Shown here piece after piece: positions 1 to 10,121 of a DNA stretch of 27,500 bases. The number at the start of each line of letters is the position of its first letter. Position 1 is the first letter of the stretch. Where the stretch lies: contig RPFO01000065.1 in assembly GCA_009746045.1 (NCBI GenBank), positions 7,559,862 through 7,587,361 of the forward strand, given 5' to 3'. This DNA comes from Mesostigma viride. Lineage: Eukaryota; Streptophyta; Mesostigmatophyceae; Mesostigmatales; Mesostigmataceae. Under the pieces are notes generated by a model. It was given only the letters and a program-made list of their open reading frames with translations, ran no database searches and was not told the origin of the DNA. The position numbers and the translations under genes are program-made.

Positions 1-6
1 TTTGTA

Positions 7-48
<42 letters not shown>

Positions 49-78
49 TGTATGTGTGTGCGTGTGTGTGTGTGTTTG
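1..78. repeat. TG dinucleotide microsatellite with CG interruptions
   Basis: Runs of TG with TGCG, TGTA and TTTG variants; the array starts at or before the window edge. Confidence 0.9.
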
Positions 79-465
79 AAGGGTTTTGCGCAAGAGACAG
101 AAAGAGACTGAGACTCATTAATTAACGGCTTTTCTAGGTAGGGATGTGGTAGGGAGGATGTGTGCGGTGTGGGGTTTGGGGTGGGGGAAGGGTCAAGCAA
201 AGGGCCGGAGAGAAAGGAGCGGAAAGGGGGGGAAGCAAAAGAGGCATGCAGTGGAAAGTAGTGAGTGCTTAAAAAAAGGAAAGACTAGTGAAAGGAAAGA
301 GTTAGCAGGTGCGATGATTGAAAGGGATCATTCAAAGGATGAGCGGGTAAACAGCAAAATCCGGGTAAACAGCAGAGTCAGACGTTATCAGAGGGCAACG
401 ATAAAGGCAAAGGAGACGTGCAAGAACCTCTCCACCGTCAGATGTATGCGCTGCTTACCCTCAGG

Positions 466-597
466 GGAGTGCATATAGACAGCTTGTTGCCCGAATTAAG
501 GCATATTACTTACTGCCTCGTAGATCACCCGGGAGTGCATGCAGCCAGCTCACTGCCAGCGTTATGGCATCTTACTTGCTGCGTCGTAGATCACACG
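466..597 (+). repeat. Diverged 66-bp tandem duplication
   Basis: GGAGTGCAT starts both halves (466 and 532) and TCGTAGATCAC ends both. The halves are roughly three-quarters alike. The stretch 80-730 shows no gene that I can support. Confidence 0.7.
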
Positions 598-734
598 CAC
601 CCGACGTTGCAGGTGCTGCTCGTGGGGTGCTGCTCTCAGCGACATAAATGTGCTGCCATGTGGTGTTCATATTGTACAGGAAGTTCACTTAATCTGAACA
701 CCAATTACTCTCACTGCTATCGTCAATAAACACA

Positions 735-926
735 ATCGCACGCAACCGTGGGTGTCGCCGTCGTTGCCTGCTCTGCTCATGTGGCGCTGTGCCGAATCAG
801 TGTGTTTCACTTCCGCTATTGATAGCATGAAACCCACTTGATGGCATTAAACCATCCACACGCACCCGTGGGTGTCGCCGGCGTTGCTTGAGCTGTTCAT
901 ATGGTGCTGCGCCGAGTCGGCTTGCA
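735..926 (-). repeat. Tandem copy of the lysozyme-like gene's last exon end
   Basis: About 72 bp at 855-926 (the coding end of the last exon) recur 120 bp downstream on the coding strand, at 735-806. The copies share CCGTGGGTGTCGCCG at the same offset and differ at roughly a fifth of positions. The downstream copy still reads DSAQRHM and GDTHGCV in one frame. Confidence 0.75.
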
Positions 927-3900
927 TCACCTCGGACAGGCTGTGTGCCGAGGATGGCTTCACGCTCAGCCGCCACTCGCGGCTGTACGGCTTGGGCCGC
1001 TTGTAGCGGGCTGGGGACGTTACACAAGGGACGTTGCACAAGCACCCCCCCACACTCCCCCCCCCCACACACACATACAAACGCAAGCAGCCGTGCGGGG
1101 GGAGGGCAATTGGGGTGGCTTGGATTGGTTTAGTTTGGCTGGGGTTGGGTTGGGTCGTAGCGGGCTGGGGATGGTATGTTCATGCGCACACAGACACATA
1201 GACATGTGCATGCAGGAGCACACGCACGCGCACATGCACGCGCACACACAAGCAGTGCAGGAGAGGGCGAGAATTGGTGTGGGTTGGTCTTGTTGGTGTG
1301 GGTTGTTGTTGTTTTCGGCGGGATTGTGAATAGGGGGCAAATTATTGTGAAACGACTTGAACTTGGGGTGAATTGGGTTGAGGTGGGTAGGTTTGAAAAG
1401 ATTGGCAGTTGAGCACATCGAAGATAAGACATTGAAATGTATGGCAGGGACGAGGCAGGGTTGACTGCCGGGACAAACCGGGTGTGCCAGTGCTCAGCTT
1501 ACAGGAGCAGCAAGGACGGCCATGGCTAGGGGCACTGTCAAGAAACATGACTGGTAATATGATCATGAAAGATGGTTGATAGGACAGGGGCAGGGGCAGG
1601 GGGAAAGGGTGGTGCAGGTTTGACGGGTCCAAGGACGGGGAAGGCCAAGCAAGCGAATGCTTCTGGGGGCGGTGCAGTCGTGAAAAGATTTTCATATTTA
1701 AAAATGCCGCGTATTTATACAACACAGCATTCAAGTATTCGTGTAGTATATAGAAGCATAAGAAGTATTAAACTACAAGTTTAAAGAATAGTATTGTGCT
1801 ACTAGCACTACTATTACTACTATTACTATAAGAAGTATTACGGAGCTATTGATTCAGTTATGCTGTGCCATGGACCATGGTTGGGAGATGATGGACTCCC
1901 AGGGATTTCAGTTCTTGTACTCCAAAGATGCACGACATACATGCCATCGAGGTCCCCAACAGCTTCATGTCCCAAAACTAAATTAGTGAACTCTACCAGG
2001 ACAAAATAAAGGGTACGGCGCCATTGGTATCAGCTTGGCAGTGCATGGGCATCTAACACATCCTTGTACATTGGTATCAGCTTGGCAGTGCATGGGCATC
2101 TAACACAACCTTGTACATTGGTTTCAGCTTGGCATTGCATGGGCATCTAACACAACCTTGTACAGCCTTGGCAACGGTCATGAGGCCATGGAGGGAGGGA
2201 AAGGATGGGTTATGTATGAGATAAGCGCACCGGTCCCTGGAAGGCGAGAGGAGAGGGGCAGAGGGATCAGCGTGTGCTCTCCCTTTCCTCTGCCATCAGA
2301 GGATATCATGGGCATTGTGTTTGGTGTATGGCGGTATGGGTGGCGGTGGCTCTAATTCAGGCAGAAATGAAGATTGAGATAGTAACGGCCTGTAGATTGG
2401 TAGACTCAGGACTGAGCCCAAAGTGACTATCCCAAGTCGCAGGCACAGATATCATTCATACCTGCTTGATCGGTCCTATTCCTATTCGATCGGTCAGAGA
2501 CAACAGGGCCAGCGGGAACAAGCGGCAGGGGACATAGGAGGCAACGCGCCAAGAGGCAGCGAAAGCGAGAGGCAGAGGAGACAGGGGGGAAGAGGAAGAA
2601 AGGGACGCACGGCAACCACAAGGAGTGCTTATACATGCCAGCGGGAAACAAGAGGCAACGAGCCAAGCGGAAGGGAAGATAGGAGGCAACGAGCCAAGCG
2701 GAAGGGAAGATAGGAGGCAAAGGGCCAAGCGGAAGGGAACATAGAAGGCAACGAGCCAAGCGGAAGGGAAGATAGAAGGCAACGAGCCAAGCGGAAGGGA
2801 AGATAGGAGGCAAAGGGCCAAGCGGCAGGGAACATAGGAGGCACAGGACCAAGCGGCAGGGAAGATAGAAGGCAATGAGCCAAGCGGAAGGGAAGATAGA
2901 AGGCAACGAGCCAAGCGGCAGGGAACATAGGAGGCACAGGACCAAGCGGCAGGGAAGATAGAAGGCAATGAGCCAAGCGGCAGGGAACATAGGAGGCAAA
3001 GGGCCAAGCGGCAGGGAAGATAGGAGGCAAAGGGCCAAGAGGCAGGGAAGATAGGAGGCAAAGAGCCAAGAGAATGGGAGAGCGAGAGGCAGGGGAGGCA
3101 AGGGGAAAGAGGAAGAAGCAGATGCACGGCAACTACAACGGATGCTATTTCCATTCCAGCGGAAACAAGAGGCCACCCCTCCTTGGCAGCAAACACACCT
3201 TGCCCCACGGCGCGTGGGGGCGTGAGGCGCGCGGTGAGCACGTGGGCCGCCTGCGCGTGGCGGTATAAGCGGGCGCTGCGCTTGCTCCAGTGCATCCAGT
3301 CCGGCATGTGCATCTGCAGATAGTTGAGCACCTTGCTCCAATAATAGACCGTCTTCTCCATGGCCACGCCGCGGGGGCCGCCTGGGGCACGGGGGGGTGG
3401 AGGAGGCAGGGGGTAGAACAAGAGTGGACGTTTATTATCTTAGATAATGCCTATTTATGGGCAGGATGAACGGCTTGCAATTTATTGTTGCCCTGGAGCC
3501 TAATTCTGGTATGGGGTAGGATGGCAGGGGCAGGATCGATGGTAGCTTGTAGATTGAATGGCATTGGAGGACGTGGGAAAGCAACGTGCATTACACACAC
3601 AAGGCATGAGACGATGTGGAGGAGAAGGAAAGGTGTGTGGATAGTGACCCCGATGTGATGTACGGAGCAGCATGGCTCGTGTGTGGATAGTGACCCCGAT
3701 GTAATGTACGGAGCAGCATGGCTCGTGTGTGGATAGTGACCCCGATGTAATGTTCGGAGCAGCATGGCTCGTGTGTGGATAGTGACCGGATATGGTATAG
3801 GGAGAGCAGCACATGTCAAAGTTTGTCGTCGCTGCCGTGACAGGCGACACACGCTACCACACGACTGCAAGAAAAGCGAGAGGAAGCATGGAAAGGGGAA

Positions 3901-5646
3901 AGTAGACAGCAGAACTATGTGTGTACTTGTGCATAAACAGCGGGGTGGAGTGGGGTGGGGTGGGGTGGGGTGGGGTGGGGTGGGGTGGGGTGGGGTGGGG
4001 TGGGTGGGGTGGGGTGGGGTGGGTGGGGTGGGGTGGGGTGGGGTGGGGTGGGGTGGGGTGGGGTGGGGTTGGGTGGGGTGGGGTGGGGTGGGTCGGGTCG
4101 GGTCGGGTCGGGTCGGGTCGGGTCGGGTCGGGTCGGGTCGGGTCGGGTCGGGTCGGGTCGGGTCGGGTCGGGTCGGGTCGGGTCGGGTCGGGTCGGGTCA
4201 CGTCGGGTCGGGTCGGGTCGGGTCGGGTCGGGTCGGGTCGGGTCGGGTCGGGTCGGGTCGGGTCGGGTCGGGTCGGGTGGGGTTGTGTTGTGTTGTGTTG
4301 TGTTGTGTTGTGTTGTGTTGTGTTGTGTTGTGTTGTGTTGTGTTGTGTTGTGTTGTGTTGTGTTGTGTTGTGTTGTGTTGTGTTGTGTTGTGTTGTGTTG
4401 TGTTGGATTGGGTTGGTTTGGTTTGGTTTGGTTTGGTTTGGTTTGGTTTGGTTTGGTTTGGTTTGGTTTGGTTTGGTTTGGTTTGGTTTGGTTTGGTTTG
4501 GTTTGGTTTGGTTTGGTTTGGTTTGGTTTGGTTTGGTTTGGTTTGGTTTGGTTTGGTTTGGTTTGGTTTGGTTTGGTTTGGTTTGGTTTGGTTTGGTTTG
4601 GTTTGGTTTGGTTTGGTTTGGTTTGGCTTGGGTTGGGTTGGCTTGGGTGAGGAGTTGGAAAGCAGGGGATGCTAGTTTCATGGGTGAATAAATGCATGGA
4701 TGAATGGGGTGAAGGCTGCTCTAAACAGTACTCAAGGAAGGAAATGTGTTCGATAACAGAAGGTTTTATAAAGGAAGCGATCAGCTCAAAAAATTATAGA
4801 TTCTCGTTTCGCTTCACTGTCGTGTGATAGCGATGTAAATTCTATTATCTTATGATTTCAGGATTGGTAATGGCAGCGCCATTATCACTGCGACTCCAGC
4901 TAGCCCCTTCCAGTTGTCCCTATGCAAACAAATATAATAATAATTAGCACGTGACTGCGTCACCTGGGTGCCAATACAGAGTAAGGGAACCTTCAACCCT
5001 ATATACACAATGAGGAGGGAGGTCGCCCTAGCTTCTCTCACTGCCGCATGCAAGTGGGCAGGCCACAGAGTGCTCGCTCCACAGCATGGTGCCGGGGAGC
5101 AAAACTGTGGGTGCAATACAACCAATGCAAACAATATATGCTAACGTTGAAACGTATCATCCGCTGGCAGCATCGACCCCCCCCGGTGTTGAAGCTGCGA
5201 ACAGCTCGCGGTAGTGCGCTAGTGGACAGCACGCAAGTGTATTACCATTTTGCAGGTCTTGGCTTTCCATCATAGGCCTGTCCGCTAGAACCACTCCGAC
5301 GCTCATCCGCACAGGTGACTGTAAGACATATATTGGCGCTCTGAGCAAGAACTGCTGTTGTGGGCCTTGGCATACCGTTGTGGGTCTTGGCGAGCACCTC
5401 GTAGTCCATGCGGGCCAGCGCGTCCGGGCAGTACTTGATCCAGTACTTGAGCACCGTGTTCTCCGCGTACGTGAGATCGCGACACCTGTCCCACGACCCC
5501 GCGTGCTTGGAGCTCGCCCCCTTGACGCCTAGCCAGGCGTCCACGTGGTATTGGTCCGTGATCTGGGCGCGGGTCGCGAGGTTCGGGGACGCCCCCCATG
5601 ACGTCGAGAGCAGCCACGTTCGTAATACATGGTTCAGAAGAGTGAG
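847..5646 (-). CDS. Invertebrate-type (destabilase-like) lysozyme domain protein, 3' part, three exons
   Basis: Exons on the minus strand: 5646 or less to 5376, 3381-3199 and 1010-847 (stop TAA). Donors are GTATGC after 5376 and GTGTGT after 3199; both acceptors are CCCAG. Both junctions are phase 1, so the three exons join in one frame. The first two exons give, in order, AQITDQYHVDAW, SWDRCRDL, a YWIKY helix, then HNGGPRG formed across the first junction and TVYYW. This order matches the second half of i-type lysozymes (a QI..YW segment, then Y..RY, then HNGGP.G, then T..YW), which cleave peptidoglycan and are usually secreted. The last exon adds a basic tail (YKRPKPYSREW) that I do not recognise. 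The 5' end is unresolved: no ATG is visible, and the part that should carry the catalytic Glu and Asp lies in another frame (see findings). The introns are about 2.0 and 2.2 kb and full of tandem repeats. The exon structure is well supported; the family call is from motif memory. Confidence 0.55.
1176..1260. repeat. CA/CG-rich low-complexity tract
   Basis: Alternating CACACG, CATGCA and CACGCG units. It lies in the second intron of the lysozyme-like gene. Apart from the listed repeats, I see nothing else in 1011-3198. Confidence 0.7.
2023..2163 (+). repeat. Three tandem copies of a 47-bp unit
   Basis: The unit starts ATTGGT(A/T)TCAGCTTGGCA and ends CTTGTAC. Copies begin at 2023, 2070 and 2117 with only a few differences, so they are recent. 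Confidence 0.95.
2564..3176 (+). repeat. Direct repeats of about 95 bp flanking the minisatellite
   Basis: 2564-2660 and 3083-3176 share GAGAGGCAG, GAGGAAGAA, GCACGGCAAC and CCAGCGG(G)AAACAAGAGGC in order. The array therefore sits between two diverged copies of the same flank. Confidence 0.7.
2641..3075 (+). repeat. 31-bp minisatellite, about 14 units
   Basis: The unit is built on AGCCAAGCGG(A/C)AGGGAA(G/C)ATAG(G/A)AGGCA, with a fixed 31-bp period and several alternating variants (AAG/CAG, GAT/CAT, AACG/AAAGG/AATG). It lies in the second intron of the lysozyme-like gene. The three minus frames are open across it only because the unit has no stop and its length is not a multiple of three. Confidence 0.95.
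3630..3797 (+). repeat. 46-bp tandem repeat, about 3.4 copies
   Basis: Units start GGATAGTGACC at 3639, 3685, 3731 and 3777 (partial), with only one to three changes each. They lie in the first intron of the lysozyme-like gene. Confidence 0.95.
3942..4640 (+). repeat. Compound pentanucleotide array, four successive motifs
   Basis: Blocks on the plus strand: GGGGT with some GGGT and GGGTT variants (3942-4089), GGGTC (4090-4274, one unit changed to ACGTC at 4200-4204), TGTTG (about 4282-4405) and GGTTT (about 4414-4626), ending in GGGTT/GGCTT units. The plus strand is almost free of A; C comes essentially only from the GGGTC block. It lies within the first intron of the minus-strand lysozyme-like gene, so the transcript carries the A/C-rich strand. 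Confidence 0.97.
5357..5390 (-). repeat. 20-bp tandem duplication across the exon donor site
   Basis: GTTGTGGG(C/T)CTTGG occurs at 5357-5370 (intron) and 5377-5390 (exon end), 13 of 14 bases identical, with the GT donor between them. Confidence 0.8.
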
Positions 5647-5649
5647 TTA

Positions 5650-7410
5650 TTGTGATCGGAACACCAACTGAGTGCAGACGACGCCCGGCTGCGCTTATTG
5701 CGCTTCCTGACAAACACGCCGGAACTGCAAGAAGCGAATTCTAGGTGGTTTGCTGGTATCGGCATCCATTTGAATCATACCTGTAAGGGCCCAATTGACA
5801 TGCCGGCATCGCCATCAGGCACCCGATGTGGGGGCCTCGAGGAACTCTCCACGTATCGCAACGCATTCAACAGGGGCCGTAGTCGGGCGCGTTTAACTTC
5901 TAGTTGTTTTGCTGGAGATGTGGGATGTGGGTGGGGAAACGGACGTCGCAAATACCGGCATCACCAGGGAGAACGAATTTGGGTTGTTACGTGCTTGAAA
6001 GTTGTCGCAAGAGACTGCTAACTGTTTGGTGGTTTGTAACACTTGGATTCGACTCTTTATACGGTCACGGAACTGTTGTGGATACGTCCTGTATTTAAGC
6101 ATTTATACCTGTGGCAGCTCCTGCTTTTGGTCGACGCTTTTTCTTTTTCTGACCCGTCCGTTTCCACCGGCTGGTGTCAATGCGGTGGATGGGCCCGGCC
6201 TCGGCGCTAACCATTCCGTGCAGTTGGTTGCTCTCTCAAATGTTATACGCTCTGCATACCCCACTTTGCTAATGTGAAACTCACGTAAGGATATGGCTAC
6301 TGCTGCACGGCGAGACTAAGGGATGTACACAACTTGAAAATTAGATTGTCGGCCCAAAATCAAAATTTAAAAGTCGCGCCGATCTGTTGCGACGCTCACC
6401 AACTGTGGCCTTGCGAGGTTGCTAGGTTGCTCACTTGCTCTGTTGTGGCCTTGACCCTACGGCGCCTCCTCCGGGATTGGGCCGCGTGGTTTTGCTTGAT
6501 GCTTGTTCAAGAGTACCAACTTACCGGCGAGATACTCGGCTACTACAGAACAAATTCACTTATCAGGGACCCTGTTCTTGTTGCTACTCGCTGGCCGAAG
6601 TTGGGCAGCTGTTCCCGAAACGACGCAGACCAAGGTCCAATGGCTTCCATATGGTCACACAACGCTTACGCGTTATATTTATTCTACCAACTGGCACACT
6701 CACACCATCGCTTGGATTTACCCTCATTTTCTGGATTGGCTGATACAACTTCCACAATTTACATATCTGGTTAATAATAAAAACTATTGGATAATACAAA
6801 TCCCCGGAAACTTGACTAGCAGACACTGAACAGACGAGATTCCAATTTTACATGATAGGTGCGGCCTATGACCGGCGTGGGAACTGAACTGAAATAAACT
6901 GAACTGAACTCAACATTAGAAATGCCGTTGTACGGCAGGAAGTGTAACAATTGCCACGTCAATGGGAAATGGGGCGCATACATAAGGTGCGAATACATTA
7001 ACATTACATAACGTCAACCATGCCGCGGTTGCCAGCATTGCCCGGGAATGTAATAATTGCAGCGCACAGGCTTGGCTCGGAGGGAGTCCGCCATTGCTGT
7101 GCTCAGCAGAGCATGGCTATGGGAGTTCTACCTGCTAGGTCTGCCATGGAGGTAGAATTCGAAGATACTCTCCTATTATGAAATCACCGTAAGATTAATG
7201 TTTGGGAGGAGGCCGGACTTGCAATTTTCTGGTGTCTGGATTTGCCCCCCCCCCCCGAGTTCTGCCCGGCGAGACAACCTCGGGCCAGAATGGCAAAAGA
7301 ACACGCTGGACTTGCAACTATTCGTAAAGAACATGGCGATGTAGCCCAAGATATCCGAAATTCATCAAGTATACCCCGTATGCGCTGATCTGCCTGGCGA
7401 ACCGGATTGA
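5650..7410. other. No supported gene
   Basis: Mixed-composition DNA with short open frames on both strands, none with a recognisable domain. Small repeats of CTGAA occur at about 6885-6910 and a run of 13 C at about 7245-7257. The promoter of BT1 transporter 1 should lie at the right end, but I see no clear core motif. Confidence 0.5.
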
Positions 7411-9250
7411 ATGAAAGGCGACATTGCCGTCGAGGCGGCCTTGCCGCCATTCACGCTTCCCACCAGGGTCCGTTACGCCCTGTGGTACTGGAATTTCATC
7501 CTAGGCGCTCTACTCAGCATGCCAGTGCTTCCAACGAAGCTCATCCTCATGGATGACCTCAAGGTAGAGCCGGCGACCATGGCTGCCGTCCTGAGCTGGA
7601 CGACGGTGCCCTGGTCCATCAAGCCCCTGTACGGCTACATCAGCGACAGCTACCCCGTCTTCGGGTACCACCGGTCGCCCTACATCGTCATGGGCCTCCT
7701 TGCGAATGCCGCGAGCTGGTTCCTGCTGGGCGCGGCCAGCCAAGGACATTTTGGTTTTACTGCAGTGACCAATATCCTGTTCATCGCCTCGGTCTCCCTG
7801 GTCATCGCCCAGGTGGGCGTGGACACCCTGGTCGTCGAGAACACCAAGCACGAGGTGGGGCCCGAGATGGGCACCCTCCAATCTGGCGCGTGGATGGCCT
7901 CATCTGCTGGCTCCTGCGCCGCGGCCATCTTCTCTGGAATCGCACTCGACTACCCCGAGGTCATGACCGCGCGCACGATTCTATTTATATGCGGGATCGC
8001 TGCCTTCACTGGCCTCTTCTCGCTCTTTTTCATCAAGGAGCAAAGGTACAAGGTCATGGCGAGCGAGGGCCGCGACGGCTTCGCCCGTAGCGTGAGCCAG
8101 ATCGCCGAGTTTTGGCGCCGCCCCGAGATCTGGCGCACGACGCTTTTTTTGGCGCTCTTCGCATCCTCCCCAACGGCGGCGGACGCAGTTTTCTACTTCT
8201 ACCGGTACTTCTGGCACCCCGGCTGCCCACACACTGACTGTGTTGCTCTGGATGACGGCGATGTTGTCGGGGATGGTGGTGGTGGTGGTGCTGCTGCTGT
8301 TGCTGCTGTTGGTGCTGTTGGTAGTGCTGCACGCCACCCTTCCTTTCCCTTCCGACCTCAATAAAAATAACGCCTCAACCGTCCCGCACACACACCTGCC
8401 CCCCCCCCGCCTCCATTCCCCCTTTCCCTTCTAAGGAACCGGCTCAACCCTTACGTGTCTTAATATAGTAGATTACTTGCTTACTGGCCCCTCCTTTCCT
8501 GCCCACGCACCCCTCCCCCACCCTGCTCTCCCACCCCACCCAACCCAACCCCACCCCAGGAACCGACTCAACCTGAGCATGGCCTTCCTGGGCAGCCTCG
8601 ACGTGGTGGGCTACGCAGCCTCCGCCTTTGCCGCGTGGTGGTTCCAGCGCTCCCTCCGCTTCCTGCGCTACTCGCGCCTGCTGCGCTGGACCGTGTTCGG
8701 CGCGGTGGGGCTCGGCTGCTGCACGCTCGTGGTCGTCCTGCAGTGGAACCGCGCGGCGCACATCCCCGACCATGCATTTGTGTTCGGGGACACGCTCGCG
8801 CTGTCCATCTGCCAGCACCTGGCTTGGATGCCGATCACCGTGATCGCGGCACGCGTCGCGCCCGACGGCGCCGAGGGGACCGCGTACCAGACGGTCATGT
8901 CCGTGTGGAACCTTTGCGAGATATTCGCGCAGTTCCTTGGCGGGTGGGCGATCTACCTGCTGGGGGTGACCTCGGACAACTTCTCCCGACTGTGGCTGCT
9001 CGTGCTCATCTGCAACCTGTCAACGCTGTTGCCGCTCCCGCTGCTGAGCCGGCTGGTCCCGAGCGCCTGCGACCTGTACAACAGGGACACGCCAAAGCTC
9101 CCCGTCGTCGTCGTGGACAACTGGGACCCGGACGCGCCACCTGGCGCCATCGGGATGAGGGAGCAGCACGCGCTGGACCTGCCCGCGGGGGCAGCCGCCA
9201 ACGACAAGGTCACGTCGGTGGACCAGCTCACGCACGAGAAGGAGAACTAG
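7411..9250 (+). CDS. BT1-family folate/biopterin transporter 1 (two exons, 494 aa)
   Basis: Exons 7411-8204 and 8560-9250 (stop TAG). The 355-bp intron splits the codon of R265 in phase 2, with donor GTACTT and acceptor CCCCAG. An in-frame TGA directly precedes the ATG, which supports this start. The protein has about 12 hydrophobic segments in two halves, as expected for this major-facilitator-related family, which moves folates or pterins across plastid or other membranes. Family marks: SDSYPVFGYHRSPY (residues 78-91), DTLVVE (138-143) and PDGAEGTAYQT (366-376). The usual Arg-Arg of the first motif is His-Arg here (H87 R88). There is only a 20-residue lead before the first membrane segment and no obvious targeting peptide. 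The soluble C-terminal tail is about 60 residues. Retaining the intron would stop translation after 317 codons. The paralog at 16176-18982 has the same intron position and phase, which fixes the gene model. The exact substrate is not shown by sequence. Confidence 0.9.
8205..8559 (+). other. Intron of BT1 transporter 1, with a second acceptor-like site
   Basis: The first third is a GGT/GCT/GTT triplet-rich stretch (about 8270-8330). It is followed by two pyrimidine-rich tracts, at about 8395-8432 and 8500-8557, each ending in AG plus GAACCG. The distal one (AG at 8558-8559) restores the transporter frame and matches the paralog. The proximal one (AG at 8434-8435) would add RNRLNPYVS and then a stop at 8461. 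Confidence 0.8.
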
Positions 9251-9720
9251 AGGCGTGGGCTCTAGAAGGAGGAGTAACAGTCGTGAAGATGCTCGAGCTG
9301 TGTCACTTAAAAAACCACGTGACAGCTTATTACACGGACTCTCTACAACGAGAAGTAGAGGCGTGGTGAAGAGAGGACGGGGGGAACCCCTGCATCCTTC
9401 CCATGCCCCCCCTGTCCATGCACCTTGCTCGGGCACGAGAAGGAGAAGAGTGCAAGGGAGACGGAGGGGGAGCGGCGCGGCAAAGGGAAGCGCTTCCTTG
9501 TAAGGTCATCGTGGCGCACGAGACGTCCGGCTGCCGTGCACCGGATTATGACGAGACATGGCTTCTAATAATGTTGGATCGAGAACTGAAAGTGTTGACC
9601 AAGCTCAAGTCGTTTCACTGAATGCTCGAGGAGGACTAGAGGCGTGTCGAGGAGAACTCGGGCGAATCCCTTGCGCCCATTTCCGTGGCCCGGTGCATGC
9701 ACCTTGCTTGGGCTGCAACA
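9248..9720 (+). repeat. Three diverged copies of the stop-codon region of BT1 transporter 1
   Basis: TAGAGGCGTG occurs at 9248 (the true stop), 9356 and 9637, each after a GAGAAC/GAGAAG/GAGGAC-like triplet pair. The second and third copies stay alike for about 85 bp, to CATGCACCTTGC(T/C)(C/T)GGGC. The stretch 9251-10121 shows no gene. Confidence 0.7.
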
Positions 9721-10121
9721 AGGCGCAGTGCCAGGCAGGAGTAGAAGTTTGTGACCAGGGTTGCTCATCCCTCTTGAGTTGCACGCATCCCTCTTGAGCA
9801 TTGAATAACCGTGTAGGATGCATAGGATGCGTGGTAGAATTGTTTGTTGTGCTCGGGCAGGGAATAGGGGTGTCTGCCTGCACATGGATGAGAGTGGAGT
9901 CTGGGAAGCTTATTTTACATGGCCGTGGGAACAGGCTGGCAGCTTGTGCATGGATACAAGCGGGCAGGTTGTGCTGGCAAGGGAAGATCTGGAACAAGAG
10001 TGTTGTGTGGGAATAACACGTGTCTGCTCCCTGTGTGCGAGCAGGCACCTAGTGGCAGGGATGCAGTCCTGAGGCAAGCACGGTATGAGCGTGGCAAAAT
10101 TTGAAGTGTGGAGGCGGGATG

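Noticed and set aside
2427-3421. Three overlapping minus-strand frames rich in LPLGSLPSIFP-like repeats
   Set aside because: A 31-bp unit shifts frame each time, so all three frames are open. Only the 3199-3381 segment, outside the array, has exon features.
3630-3797. CRISPR-like regular repeats
   Set aside because: Units are directly joined without variable spacers, and the genome is eukaryotic.
3942-4089. Telomere-like GGGGT array
   Set aside because: Internal, flanked by unique DNA and other pentamers, and within a predicted intron; not a chromosome end.
3764-4697. Long open frames on both strands encoding 5-residue repeats
   Set aside because: They follow from a period-5 microsatellite without stop codons; several overlapping frames on both strands are open, and the start and end lie in ordinary non-coding DNA.
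6334-6829. Overlapping plus-strand frames of 100-146 codons
   Set aside because: No domain or splice context recognised; three frames are partly open and composition is close to that of the flanks.
8240-8434. Plus-strand frame with a poly-Val/Leu stretch
   Set aside because: It comes from the triplet-rich start of the BT1-1 intron read out of frame; it looks like a membrane segment only by composition.
8628-9369. Arg-rich frames over the BT1-1 second exon
   Set aside because: Out-of-frame readings of a GC-rich transporter exon; the true frame has the conserved family motifs.
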